Assembly: GCF_001187905.1 (NCBI RefSeq)
Contig: NZ_LGIS01000020.1
Location: 124,001-188,000 of the forward strand
Direction of reading: 5' to 3'
Length of the DNA stretch: 64,000 bases
Source of the DNA: Pantoea sp. RIT-PI-b
GTDB taxonomy: Bacteria; Pseudomonadota; Gammaproteobacteria; Enterobacterales; Enterobacteriaceae
The notes under the pieces were generated by a model. The model was not told where the DNA came from and ran no database searches. It saw only the letters and a program-made list of their open reading frames with translations. Shown here piece after piece: positions 63,847 through 64,000 of the stretch. Within the stretch, counting starts at the first letter, position 1. The number at the start of each line of letters is the position of its first letter. The position numbers were made by a program, and so were the translations under genes.

Positions 63847-64000
63847 ATGGCAGGCACTTTAAACGCAGGCAGCATCATTTATGAAGTGGATATGGATACC
63901 GCTCGCCTGCTGGCGGCCCGCCGCGAAGTAGACGCCGCGCTGAATGGCATGGGCGGAAGCATGGGAAGGCTGGAGGCCAGCGTCAACAGAACGGAGCGCT
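63847..64000 (+). CDS. tape measure protein, 5' part (cut by window end)
   Basis: The first 51 codons read MAGTLNAGSIIYEVDMDTARLL and end MGGSMGRLEASVNRTER, the start usual for tape measure proteins of siphophages. The rest lies beyond the window. It sets tail length and is expected to be the longest gene. Confidence 0.8.
   Translation, partial: MAGTLNAGSIIYEVDMDTARLLAARREVDAALNGMGGSMGRLEASVNRTER

Overview
The window has two parts. Positions 1 to about 27,650 are enterobacterial chromosome, and positions from about 27,650 to the end are the left and central part of a lambdoid prophage that continues past base 64,000. The chromosomal gene order (cmoB-cmoA, yecE, aspS-nudB-yebC-ruvC-ruvAB, znuBC/znuA-mepM-lpxM, pykA-hexR/zwf-eda, purT, yebE, ptrB, exoX-holE, yobA-yebZ-yebY, sdsR) is the E. 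coli order with several genes missing (yecN, yecD, edd). Together with protein sequences that are close to but clearly not those of E. coli, this points to Enterobacterales, most likely an Erwiniaceae (Pantoea/Erwinia-like) host. The genus is inference.

Chromosome. The genes cover tRNA wobble modification (cmoAB), Asp-tRNA charging (aspS), Holliday-junction processing (ruvC, ruvAB), zinc uptake with a Zur operator (znuABC), cell-wall and lipid A enzymes (mepM, lpxM), an MdfA-type efflux pump, lower glycolysis/pentose phosphate/Entner-Doudoroff enzymes around HexR (pykA, zwf, eda), purine synthesis (purT with a PurR box), the Pol III theta subunit (holE), ExoX, oligopeptidase B and a CopC/CopD pair. 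The chromosome ends at the sigma-S small RNA gene sdsR, whose terminator appears to be the prophage attachment site.

Prophage, leftward early half (27,686-42,481, minus strand). The order is arm-type integrase sites, int, xis, a train of small genes (including a phage theta-subunit homologue), recT, a recE-like nuclease, a coiled-coil protein, a DNA methyltransferase, an anchored protein, and an N-type antiterminator. N is followed by its nutL site, PL and the left operators. Five intrinsic terminators lie inside this operon, which fits N-dependent antitermination. Next comes a five-gene CI operon in which an XRE-ImmA/IrrE protein and a DUF4411 PIN protein occupy the position of lambda rexAB.

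Prophage, rightward half (42,591-64,000, plus strand). The order is cro, nutR, cII, replication genes (an O-type protein with iterons and a DnaB-type helicase), a nin-like region ending in ninG and Q, a late promoter region, an S21-type pinholin / SAR endolysin / Rz / Rz1 lysis cassette, terminases, portal, minor head protein, a protease-like protein with a nested scaffold start, capsid, connectors, tail tube and the start of the tape measure. The three lambda CII promoters (pRE, pI, paQ) each have a TTGC-N6-TTGC motif at the expected place and orientation, and an oop-like antisense RNA lies at the 3' end of cII. The regulatory layout of lambda is therefore largely preserved although most individual proteins differ. 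Accessory genes of unknown role sit in the early-left operon, in the CI operon and on the minus strand just before terS.
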